DNA of 10,547 bases from Ophioceras dolichostomum (Eukaryota; Ascomycota; Sordariomycetes; Magnaporthales; Ophioceraceae): assembly GCA_003049485.1 (NCBI GenBank), contig PYST01000640.1, positions 1 through 10,547 of the forward strand, in the 5' to 3' direction. The first letter of the stretch is position 1. Each line of letters opens with the position of its first letter. Under the pieces are notes generated by a model. It saw nothing but the letters and a program-made list of their open reading frames with translations, was not told the DNA's origin and searched no databases. Both the position numbers and the translations under genes were made by a program. Of this stretch, positions 1 to 7,288 are shown piece after piece.

Positions 1-534
1 ATAGAATTGTAGAGGCCGATGGTAAAATGACAGCGTATTGAAGCTCCTTTTTTTATGCGGGGACATTAATTTTTTGGGGGCTGAGCCAGGCAACCAAGCG
101 ACGGGCCCGAAATTGGAAATATGCCTCCGACAAGGAGGGGGAGAAAAAGGATGAATCATCGAGCAGCAGTCAATCGGAGTCTCCAACTGAGCGGAAACGC
201 GCATTGCCGAAATGATCTCGGGTTGCAGCCGACCGACCGAACCCAACCAACCTTGGCTCTTGTGACACCCGACGCGGCACCCAGCCGACGTGGCTGAGCT
301 GGTAAACAGAAACGTCCGTTTGCACGCTTGTATTTGGACCAACCGACGACATTCCTAAGGCAAGGTGCCCGCCTGGGCTGGTAGGTAGGTGTAGGTGCCT
401 TGTTTCCCTGGTTCGGAGAAGATTGATTTGGGTCGTTTTTTCTTCCCTTTCTTTCCTATCCTGGGCTCAGCCGCACAGTCCGCCTGTGACAGAGGTGGGA
501 AAAAAAGCAAAGGCCAGTCAATGATATGCCAACC

Positions 535-572
535 TCCCTAGGTACCTAGGTCGGTAAGTAGGTGCAGGTACC
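535..572. repeat. CCTAGGTACC-type repeat cluster
   Basis: Positions 537-550 are CCTAGGTACCTAGG, a perfect 14-base palindrome. Degenerate units GGTAAGTAGGT and CAGGTACC follow directly. The same words recur in at least six other places in this window. Confidence 0.85.
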
Positions 573-805
573 GGCGGTAAGTTGGTGCTTCTGCGGAATT
601 TATTGGATCAGCAAGTCAGTCACATAATCTCAACCAACGCAGGCTCGGACCTCCTCCTCCTTCATCTTCTTCTTCCCTTCTCCGTCACGTTTCCCCACTT
701 CCCCCCTCCTACGCTCCGGCTGCGGCGCCAGCGAGCCAGCAAAGCCAGCAGCAGTGCCGGGCAGATGGCGACCGGGGAGTGAAACCTAGCTGCATTCCGT
801 GGCTG

Positions 806-819
806 GCTGGCCGGCCAGC
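806..819. repeat. 14-bp perfect palindrome
   Basis: GCTGGCCGGCCAGC equals its own reverse complement and sits in a run of GGCTGGCTGG. It could be a binding site for a dimeric regulator or simply local GC-rich simplicity. No nearby gene favours either reading. Confidence 0.6.
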
Positions 820-829
820 TGGCTTTCTT

Positions 830-857
830 GGTACTTAGTACCTACAACTAGGTACCT
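830..857. repeat. CCTAGGTACC-type repeat cluster
   Basis: GGTACTTAGTACCTA is followed by CTAGGTACCT. It is a degenerate pair of the window-wide palindromic word. Confidence 0.75.
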
Positions 858-1059
858 CTATGTTAGATTGCTCATCTCTCCCTGCCTGGTGGGGGAGACC
901 GGATACGGGATGACTTGTTCGTCGCCGGCATGATACTGTTGGGCGGGCCGAGCGCTGTTCTGGCCCAGGTGTCCTCTTCCCTTCGCTGCGTTTTGTGATA
1001 TGTCACCGCCGAATGACCCAAGGCCCCGCAACAGCAGGCATCACGTGGTCATCGTGATC

Positions 1060-1089
1060 GTGTGTGTGCGTGTGTGAGTGTGCGTGCGT
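1060..1089. repeat. GT-rich simple repeat
   Basis: An imperfect (GT)n run with GC and GA interruptions. It is largely alternating purine-pyrimidine and is followed by a CT-rich stretch to about 1150. Confidence 0.7.
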
Positions 1090-1155
1090 CCCGTCTCCGT
1101 CGCCTCCTTTCCCTCCCTCCCTCCACCCTGTCCACCATCTCTCATCTCCCAACAA

Positions 1156-1185
1156 ACCTGGCAGCCCCCGACCTGGCAGCCCCCG
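1156..1185 (+). repeat. 15-bp tandem duplication
   Basis: ACCTGGCAGCCCCCG occurs twice, head to tail and without mismatch. The unit length is a multiple of three, but no supported gene covers it. Confidence 0.9.
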
Positions 1186-1792
1186 ACATGGAAATGGCTG
1201 GGGATGTGCCTACCCCAACGAGCAGGGTGTTGAATGTCGTCGAGAGTGGAAATTGTCCTGTCTGTCCGCCAGCCACACCGTCCGCGTCGCGTCCCTTTCC
1301 TGCCCGCCTGACCTGGGGTGACGGCCGGCCTAGCTAGGCTAGCTCTTGCTCGTGTTCGCTCCCGGCTCCTGCCTCCTCCCCAACACCCGTCGGCACCGAA
1401 ACTGTCCTTTGGCGAGCGAGTGAGACATACAGGATGCCCCATCCACCAGCTAGCTCTGCAGGAGCCTGGCCACCTGACGCTGATCTGGCCAACCACTCTC
1501 CCGCTCCGGTCCAATCCATGCAGCGGCGGTGATTAAACAGTGCGCGGAAGGAGGTAATCCCGGCCAAAGGAACCAATGCTTTCTTTTTGCCAACCCGGTG
1601 TCGGTCTGAGCTGAGGAGCTCACTGTCTGTTGTGACTCAGGGCAGAACAGGTTCGTAACCGCAGACGTACGTGCCTGCCATCTAGTCAGCCAGTGCAGGC
1701 CACGACGCGGATGCCGAGCTGGAGGTTTTGGCAATTTAGTTCGTGCGAACTTTTGTATCTAGAGCGAGTACAAGCTTCGTAGGCACATGCCC

Positions 1793-1813
1793 ACCTACCT
1801 AGGTACCTCCCTA
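1793..1813. repeat. CCTAGGTACC-type repeat cluster
   Basis: Contains ACCTACCTAGGTACCTCCC, another copy of the dispersed motif, in gene-free DNA. Confidence 0.8.
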
Positions 1814-2230
1814 CTTCTTAGTGTTAGTGCCAGACTACCGGATCTCGGGGCAGCAGATATTCACAGGCGTGATGGATGTGGAACATTGTCAAGTTTGTCT
1901 TTCCGCCCTGCTGATTGCAGGGCAAAAGCTTCAGGTGCTCTAGTGTCTATGTACTAGGTAGTTGAGGATATAGTCCCCGAAACTGCTAAAGACACCTGGA
2001 ATTGGCCAATTTACTAGCCATAAGGGTTCTGTTACAAATCCACCGTTTTGGTTGGACACTTGTTGAAAGTGCCCGGAGCCGACACGTTGGCAAGTGTCAT
2101 CTGACCGCGTAAGACTCGCTAGCTAGAGTGCCGCTCCTCGCCTAGACAAGAAGGGAAATGATAATGAGGGGATGAAAGAATCAAAAACATCTGAGGTGGT
2201 GTTCGCCGGAGGCAGCCGGCGCGTGTTGAG

Positions 2231-2260
2231 GAATGCTGGGGGATGCTAGGGGATGCTGGG
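2231..2260. repeat. Three 10-bp tandem units
   Basis: Three consecutive 10-base units of the form GRATGCTRGG. They start 16 bases beyond the stop codon of the minus-strand gene ending at 2276, so they probably lie in its 3' UTR. Confidence 0.8.
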
Positions 2261-2275
2261 GACGCCGCCTTCCCA

Positions 2276-2815
2276 TTAGACATAGTCCTCCACCTCGACA
2301 TCCAGCTCTTTTCCGTGAACTAGCACGTTGTACTTGAACGTCGTGCTGGAGGAGAAGGCGACGCACAGCTCGGCCTCGCCGTTCTGCATGAACTTGTGGG
2401 CAGCGGCGGCGGACTCATGGCGGAAGTGAAGCCCTTGGATCACCTTCCAAGGCTCGCCCTCGAACCTTCGCATGATGCTCAGAGTGCTGACGTCCTCCCC
2501 CTTCATCGCGAAGGACATCGGGTCGCAGATCTTGACCGACTTCTGCTGGCCGGTCTCCAGGAGCTCGCCACGGCTGACCAAGATCTGCGGAGTGGAGCCT
2601 CCATGGATGGCGAAGTCAGCTCGAGAGGATCGAGCTTGGACGACTGGCAACAGGGCGGCCTCGGTCGCGGCCACAATCGACGATGCTCGCAGCAACTTCG
2701 CCAGGGCGTGCAGGTACGTGCCGTGGCAGACGGCAGTCCAGCTGGGGGATGTGCAAGAGTAAACGCGTTAGCAATATTCTGTCCCACACGCATGGGCTGA
2801 GGGAAAGGATTGCAT
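2276..2815 (-). CDS. Hypothetical protein, two-exon model
   Basis: I do not recognise this protein. The main exon runs from 2741 down to a TAA at 2276-2278 and has balanced, coding-like composition and no low complexity. The ATG-less open frame continues upstream of 2741 only into intron-like sequence: a CTAAC branch site at 2771-2767, then CCCCCAG ending at 2742. The best start I find is ATG at 2815-2813, giving a 26-base first exon (2815-2790), a 48-base intron (2789-2742, weak GTGTGG donor) and a continuous frame of 163 residues. The N-terminal part is Ala/Leu-rich and probably helical. The C-terminal half has mixed polar and hydrophobic residues and ends in an acidic stretch (ELDVEVEDYV). 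No signal peptide, zinc motif or catalytic signature is visible. The exon is better supported than the start, and a longer gene with other upstream exons is possible. Confidence 0.45.
2742..2789 (-). other. Proposed intron in hypothetical gene
   Basis: The acceptor side is good: CTAAC about 25 bases before CCCCCAG. The GTGTGG donor is weak and was chosen because it joins an ATG in frame. At 48 bases the length is near the lower end for fungal introns. Confidence 0.4.
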
Positions 2816-3120
2816 GAAAATCCCGTCGTTTGATTGCCCCCTGTTGCTGTTTTTTTCTTTTTTTCCTTGGCCAATTTTCTTTCCCGCATGTTGCTATTTT
2901 CTCCGTGAATAATCTACTAGCACCTTTCGTGCACCAATATGCCGCTTTCCTAGGTTGGGGGCCACTAATGACGATTGAGACACTCACTCACGACTACAAT
3001 ACTCCGATGATCCAAAGCGGTGTAATTCGGTATTCACCCGTGTTCTTCGCACCCACCTGGTAGGTATCAGTTCCAGGCTGCTGCCCTTGAATTTGGTTGT
3101 TTGAGTGAACTTCACACGCC

Positions 3121-3378
3121 CTATCCCAGGTTCCGGACCGACTGGCGTTTCGCTCGTCGTCCCGCTCGTCCCCTAGATGTTGAATCGCAGAGTCGCTCGC
3201 CGGCTGGGTGATCATCACAGATGGTTCCTCTTTCCAGCTTGAGGAGAATTAGCAGGGAAAGAAATGCTAAAATAACTAAGAGGGTGGCGAATGATCCAAT
3301 CGCTCGGAGTTTGCGGTGTGATGAAATGGTGGTAGTGGCGATAATGATGATGATGAGGATGTTGGGAGTGATGATCAT
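3121..3378 (-). CDS. Small hydrophobic ORF, doubtful
   Basis: An ATG-initiated 85-codon frame. The first hydrophobic run (residues 1-18, rich in Ile) is produced largely by a GAT-type simple repeat on the other strand. A second run at about residues 28-47 (FATLLVILAFLSLLILL) would make a good transmembrane helix, followed by a basic tail rich in Arg. There is no homology I can recognise, no intron signal and no upstream regulatory clue. It may be chance, or an exon of an undetected gene. Confidence 0.12.
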   Translation of the reverse strand: MIITPNILIIIIIATTTISSHRKLRAIGSFATLLVILAFLSLLILLKLERGTICDDHPAGERLCDSTSRGRAGRRAKRQSVRNLG

Positions 3379-3824
3379 GAACGACGCCGGGCGCGATCGG
3401 TAGCAAAGACAGGGAAGGCAGACTTCAACCCGTCAGCAGTCCAAATGACCCTGAGTTCTAAATCCGAGGAGCAACGATAATGACATCCACAAAGGGTCCT
3501 GCTCCTCCCGCGACGAGGTCGTAGGAATCACGAACTCAAGGAGTGGTGCTAAATTGCCACTACTGATGCACGACAATGAAAGCATCCCGCCGAACGCAGC
3601 AACCATTTCTCCACCCCAACCAAAAATGCTGTTCGGTGCTCAGCCAGTGGGAATGTTCGCTAGCATTCTAGGGCGCACATATTCGTCCCTTCATCACGCA
3701 TGCACCGCTGATTCATGCCAGCCACATGAGGGAGAGCGCGAGCGGGAATGCTGAGCTCAATCTGGTTTCACATTTTCAAGTTAAGTCTCAGGGAGGAAAT
3801 AGGCCGCACTGGCTGACCTAAGTC

Positions 3825-3860
3825 GGTGCCTACCAGGTACCTAGGTACCTGTACCTACCT
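3825..3860. repeat. CCTAGGTACC-type repeat cluster
   Basis: Contains CCAGGTACCTAGGTACCTG, a perfect 19-base odd palindrome apart from its central base, followed by TACCTACC. Confidence 0.85.
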
Positions 3861-3917
3861 TCGTATTGCTTGTCTGTTTTCAATAACCACTGTTAGAAAG
3901 TACTTAGAGAAGCCAGT

Positions 3918-3943
3918 TACCTAGGTAGGTACCTACGGGTACT
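3918..3943. repeat. CCTAGGTACC-type repeat cluster
   Basis: Contains TTACCTAGGTAGGTACC and degenerate flanking units, 60 bases after the previous cluster. Confidence 0.8.
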
Positions 3944-4216
3944 TTTGGGTAGTCGCGGTCACCCGCGAGCATGAATACAGTCATATAATATCAACTGGTG
4001 ATGGAGGCATTTGCGAAAGGTACGAACAAGTAAGCTGAATAGGTATATAGGAAAGAACTAAAACCACAAAAGCATGTTTCGATCTCTCTCTTTCCTCCCC
4101 TCTCACACTCCGTGTTTGTACACAGCACGTCTGGAGGCGGGTCGGGAGGTGAGTAAAAGGGGAGAGACAGAAAGGGGACGTTGGAGGTGGTAGGAATTCG
4201 TCAGGTATGCCTTAAG

Positions 4217-4248
4217 AGGTACCTACCTAGGGAAGGTACCCGCCTAGG
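4217..4248. repeat. CCTAGGTACC-type repeat cluster
   Basis: Contains AGGTACCTACCTAGG and then GGTACCCGCCTAGG. It marks the left edge of a long purine-rich stretch. Confidence 0.8.
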
Positions 4249-4640
4249 CTTAGAGACGGGGCCGGGGGAATGACAGAAACAGGCAGGAACAAGGGGACTT
4301 GAGGTGTCAACGAGAGACGAGCAGCAGTTGGCAAGCTAAACGGAAGAAAAAGAAAAAAAATCAGACGTGTATGTCTCGTAGCGATGGCTAAGAGGGCCGG
4401 CGAGAACGAAGAGATCAAGCAAAAAGGAGGCCAGACTTGAAGCTCAAGCCCTCTCCGACTCAGGGAAAGCGAAGAAAAAGACACTAGATACCAGACGGAA
4501 GAAAAGAAAAACAGGGAAAATAGAAAACGAGGATGGGCAGATATGAAAGACGGCAATAGAGCAGAGAGATGATAGGTTGCACGATGGAAAGAGAGGGCAA
4601 TGTTGGACCGCGTCGGAGAGACCGATAGAGAGGGAGTGGG
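4249..4640. other. Purine-rich (plus strand) tract, about 0.4 kb
   Basis: The plus strand is dominated by A and G, for example GGAAGAAAAAGAAAAAAA at 4341-4358, so the minus strand is CT-rich. On the minus strand this lies downstream of the zinc-finger gene and may be its 3' region, or promoter or leader DNA for a minus-strand transcript further left. A 140-codon Ser/Phe/Leu-rich open frame here (4227-4649) lacks ATG at its 5' end and is a by-product of the CT bias. Confidence 0.5.
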
Positions 4641-4641
4641 A

Positions 4642-4670
4642 GTGTGCACGCGCGCGCGCGTGTATGCGTG
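4642..4670. repeat. Alternating purine-pyrimidine tract
   Basis: Twenty-nine consecutive bases alternate strictly purine-pyrimidine, with a (CG)n core flanked by GTGTGCA and TGTATGCGTG. Such tracts are the classic sequence class that can adopt left-handed Z-DNA. Any role here is inference. Confidence 0.75.
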
Positions 4671-4820
4671 GACCTATGCGTGTGCGGTGCGCTCGCGAAT
4701 GTGTGCGCTCGACCAAGCAACCGACCCAGCTAGCTCGCCCGCAAGTCACGAACTTCGGCCGGCCGCGATGGCAGCGATGGATAGGGGGGTTGGGTTGGGG
4801 CTTCGTAGGTTGTGGTTGCG

Positions 4821-4850
4821 CCCCCTCCCCCCCCTTTTTTTTTTCTCCCC
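4821..4850. repeat. C-run and T-run just after a stop codon
   Basis: C-rich and T-rich homopolymer runs lie immediately downstream (minus strand) of the zinc-finger stop codon. In that transcript they would read as A and G runs. Such runs are prone to length errors in sequencing, but they lie outside the coding frame. Confidence 0.7.
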
Positions 4851-4854
4851 TTCT

Positions 4855-5975
4855 TCACTTCTTCGACTTCTTCGCCGCGACCGGTGCCACCTTCTCCCTG
4901 TTGTGCTTCCTGGTCTGGTGCTTGCGCAGGTTGTCGAGCCGGGTGAAGGTCTCGCCGCACTCGGAACAAGTGCGCGAGTCTTCGGGGTGCTGGGGCAGGC
5001 TCGGCTGCCGCGATGCCCACTCTCGGTGGGCGGACCAGACGTGGCGGATCATGTCGCGCTGCTCGGCGGTTCTGTGGTCGCAGAAGGGGCAGATGACCGG
5101 CAGGGAGTGCTTGCGGAGATGCTTCCTATTAATTATTAGAAGATCAAACGTTAGCGGTTTTTTCTTTTTTTTTGTACTCTTCATCTTCTCCTAATGGAGA
5201 AAAACATGGAAAGGGGGATGGGGAGACGAGAAGCCTGGGAACAAAAACAAAAGATACGAGGGATGTAAGAAAGGGGCAAAAACCTAATGCGAAAAAAGAA
5301 AACCCCGTGGAAATGGAAAAGGAGGAGTGGTTTTGTGAGGTAAAGAGTTGCGAGAAAAGAAAATGCTTTCTTTTGAAGATGCGTAAGTACGTACTTGAGA
5401 TCGCGCTTCGTAGGGTAAGATCTGGCGCCGCCGCACTTCTTGTGATAGCAGTAGTAGAGGCCCTGCTGATCCGGCTCATCGACGATGTCCTGCAATTTCT
5501 CCTCGTCGAATCTGTCTGTGTAGACAGGCTCCATGACCTCCGCGTCCATCTGTTGCTCGTGGGGGGTATAATAGTTCTGGTCGCCGTAGTTCTGCTGCTG
5601 GGGGAGCTGGTACTGCTGATAGTCGTTATTGTCGTACGCGGCGGTGTTGGTGGCGTCGTAGGATGAAAAAGGGAAAGAAGAATAGCTGGAGTACTGGTGG
5701 TTATAGCCAGAATCTCCGTAGCTCTGGCTGCCGCCGGACTGGCCACCATCAATGGCATCTCCCACGCCAACCCCAGAATGGTGGCCGAGGTGGGCCTGCG
5801 CGGAGGTGGCAGCAGCCGTCGTTTGTTCTTGAGTGGTCTCACCCTAATGGGTAGAGTCCGCATCAAGCGCGGCCGAGGAGGCCCTCTGGAGAGGGTGGGA
5901 CGGCTCCTGTGTCAGGAGTGCAGGGTCAATGCATTCCTGGTCCATATTGGCGTAGTAATTTGCGCCCGAGAACAT
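4855..5975 (-). CDS. C2H2 zinc-finger protein, in-frame TAG at codon 44
   Basis: Probable nuclear DNA-binding regulator. From ATG at 5975-5973 (in-frame TGA 12 bases upstream) codons 1-43 read MFSGANYYANMDQECIDPAL and onward, a style typical of fungal transcription factors. Codon 44 is TAG (5846-5844). The same frame then stays open to 5395, and a 269-base intron (5394-5126) joins it to the last exon, which stops at TGA 4857-4855. Bridging the TAG gives 283 codon positions. Residues 45-150 are rich in Gln, Tyr, Ser and Gly. The fingers are: first C176, C181, H196, H200 (slightly long spacing, split by the intron and completed exactly by splicing); second C206, C209, H222, H227; third C247, C250, H263, H268, with the fungal-style TRLDNLRKH. 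The tail is Lys-rich. If TAG is a true stop, a protein starting at Met 5549-5547 (141 residues) would keep all three fingers. Target genes are unknown. The exons and fingers are well supported; the start is uncertain. Confidence 0.75.
5126..5394 (-). other. Intron within first zinc finger
   Basis: Donor GTACGT at 5394, branch site CTAAC at 5154-5150, acceptor TTAATAG ending at 5126. Splicing turns CTC AA + G AAG CAT into Leu-Lys-Lys-His and restores the Y-x5-L-x2-H-x3-H half of finger one, which confirms both sites. Confidence 0.9.
5837..5855 (-). other. In-frame amber codon in a predicted hairpin loop
   Basis: On the transcript strand ACCC (5852-5849), loop AUUA (5848-5845) and GGGU (5844-5841) form a 4-bp stem. 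It can extend by U5853-G5840 and, past a bulged A at 5839, by C5854-G5838 and U5855-A5837. The UAG occupies the last two loop bases and the first stem base, so its A is unpaired, 5' of a G and 3' of a U. The fold is hand-drawn, and stability was not computed. Confidence 0.6.
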
Positions 5976-6303
5976 GGTGTGCTCTCACTCTACTGGAATG
6001 CGTAAGTGAGGAAACGTGACGATAGGTAGTGTGGCGCCGCGGAGGAAGCCCGGCAAGTGATAGCGAAAAGATAAAAGGGAAGAAGCTTAAGATGGCTGGA
6101 TGTGCTTGCAGTGTTCTTGTTCTTCGATACTTTGCTAGGGCCAGGCCGTCCGGACAGGGACCTGGAGAAGAACACCGGCATCGTTAGCTAGCTTTTATCT
6201 ACGTCCGCCCAGGGAGGCCCGTTCCTGCCCGGGAAGGAAAGCAAACACTCCTCCCCTGAGCACTCTGCGATTTCTCTCAGGGCGGATGGTGGTTCGCCTG
6301 GCT

Positions 6304-6347
6304 GCCTTGGAGCCTGCCCACGCAGCAAAGTGGTGGGCCTCCAAGGC
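6304..6347. repeat. Interrupted inverted repeat (hairpin)
   Basis: GCCTTGGAG (6304-6312) pairs perfectly with CTCCAAGGC (6339-6347). Inside, GCCCAC (6316-6321) pairs with GTGGGC (6333-6338). The result is 15 base pairs with a CCT bulge and an 11-base loop. Confidence 0.8.
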
Positions 6348-6353
6348 ATCTGA

Positions 6354-6369
6354 ATGCCTGGCCAGGCAT
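6354..6369. repeat. 16-bp perfect palindrome
   Basis: ATGCCTGGCCAGGCAT is its own reverse complement, six bases beyond the preceding hairpin. The word AGGCATCT occurs at the end of both elements (6345-6352 and 6365-6372), suggesting they are related. Confidence 0.85.
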
Positions 6370-7288
6370 CTTTTGGGAAGCTTCCAGTAAAGTTGACGTG
6401 GCATGACGGACGGGCTGCGGCATCAACTTTGGGGCATACACCGGATAGCTGCTCCTGACGCCGAGCGGGCGGTGTGGCTATGGGCAAAGCGTGCTTAGAC
6501 GTGTGGACCTGTTCGTGACTGAGGCGGTTTTCTCCCGTCTTCGAGGGCCTCAGAGAGACAAAAACTCACCCCGGGGACGCAGCGCGTCAGCGCGTAGCAA
6601 TGGAGGCCCACCACTTGGTAGGACTCCGGCATACTGCAATGCCCGCCCGAAACCGACGCTAGTTGGCTCGACGTCGGGGCGGTGAGACTTGGCGAGTTCC
6701 CCCATCTTCTTTCTTCTTTTGTTTGCACGACGCAATTGCGCGTCGACTCCTCCGCGGGCGCAGCGCAGTGAGTCGAGTCATACTGTCATCCCGGACAAAC
6801 AGAGATGCGCTTCCCGTCCGCGCCGGCGGTGAGGCTCGTGGGAAGCTGGAAGGATGTGTGGAAAAAATAGCGCCGGGCCTCAGAGGCTCTGGAGTGTACC
6901 AATTGGAGCCTCAATGGCCGGCTTCCTGCATGCTGGCTGCGCTCTACTGCATGCACATTGATGTATGATGCATGTACCCTCCTCAGCTTGAGGTCACACA
7001 GAGAGGCCAGGATAAGGGCTCCACAGTGCATTTGAGAGTGTGTGGCCGGGGTCCCAAATTAATCTAAAAGGGGCGTCAACAGCTCTCGCGTTTGCCATCG
7101 CGCTGTCTCCCGTCCTTCTTCACCCCTTTTCGGGAGAATTTCTTCTTCTCTCTCAGCTTTGTCATCCATCGTAACAACATCGGGGGGGCCGTTGGGCACT
7201 AGCTAGTACCTACTTCCCCTCTTTGCTTCCTGTAAGCGCCCCTGACAGGCACCCGTACAGCGCGGTCCTAAGCAGCACACCGAGAGCC

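Larger units (their letters stand above)
1..2230. other. Gene-free stretch (intergenic)
   Basis: I see no supported gene here. The open frames present are low-complexity or Arg/Gly/Pro-rich, lack good start contexts and do not join through plausible introns. CT-rich stretches at about 640-715 and 1085-1150 resemble fungal promoter or leader DNA, but no convincing coding frame follows either. The stretch holds a 14-bp palindrome (806-819), a 15-bp tandem duplication (1156-1185), a GT-rich tract (1060-1089) and three CCTAGGTACC clusters. Part of its right end may be 3' UTR of the minus-strand gene that ends at 2276. Confidence 0.5.
2816..4216. other. Intergenic stretch
   Basis: No supported gene. 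On the minus strand, 2830-2880 is A-rich with an ATTGGCC word and could be promoter or leader of the hypothetical gene. A GATGATGATGAGGATG simple repeat lies near 3345-3362. The one open frame with a notable character, a hydrophobic minus-strand ORF at 3121-3378, is listed separately. Two CCTAGGTACC clusters lie at 3825-3943. Confidence 0.45.
5976..7288. promoter_or_regulatory. Divergent intergenic region between zinc-finger and deaminase genes
   Basis: The two flanking genes are transcribed away from this 1.3 kb. On the minus side, TTACGCATTCCAG ending at 5988 looks like a splice acceptor just before the zinc-finger ATG, so a 5' UTR intron is possible (donor unclear). On the plus side, 7080-7220 is CT-rich and suits the leader of the deaminase gene. 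The middle holds two strong inverted repeats (6304-6369). No long credible coding frame was found. Confidence 0.5.

Noticed and set aside
1041..1514. 157-codon minus-strand frame
   Set aside because: Gly/Arg-rich with a His-Thr repeat produced by the GT-rich tract. No start context, introns or family features.
4227..4649. 140-codon minus-strand frame with apparent membrane segments
   Set aside because: There is no ATG at its 5' end, and the Ser/Phe/Leu content follows from the CT bias of the strand.
5172..5666. 164-codon plus-strand frame with a Val/Leu-rich end
   Set aside because: The hydrophobic run is the complement of the Gln/Tyr/Asn-rich coding region on the minus strand.
5144..5866. 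240-codon minus-strand frame overlapping the zinc-finger exon
   Set aside because: A Thr/Ser/Pro-rich shifted frame running through the intron. It has no zinc-finger motifs and ignores the clear splice sites.
5796..5901. An intron that would splice out the TAG of the zinc-finger gene
   Set aside because: The only GT at usable distance (GTCCCA at 5901) is a poor donor. Joining it to the AGs at 5844 or 5796 breaks the zinc-finger frame.
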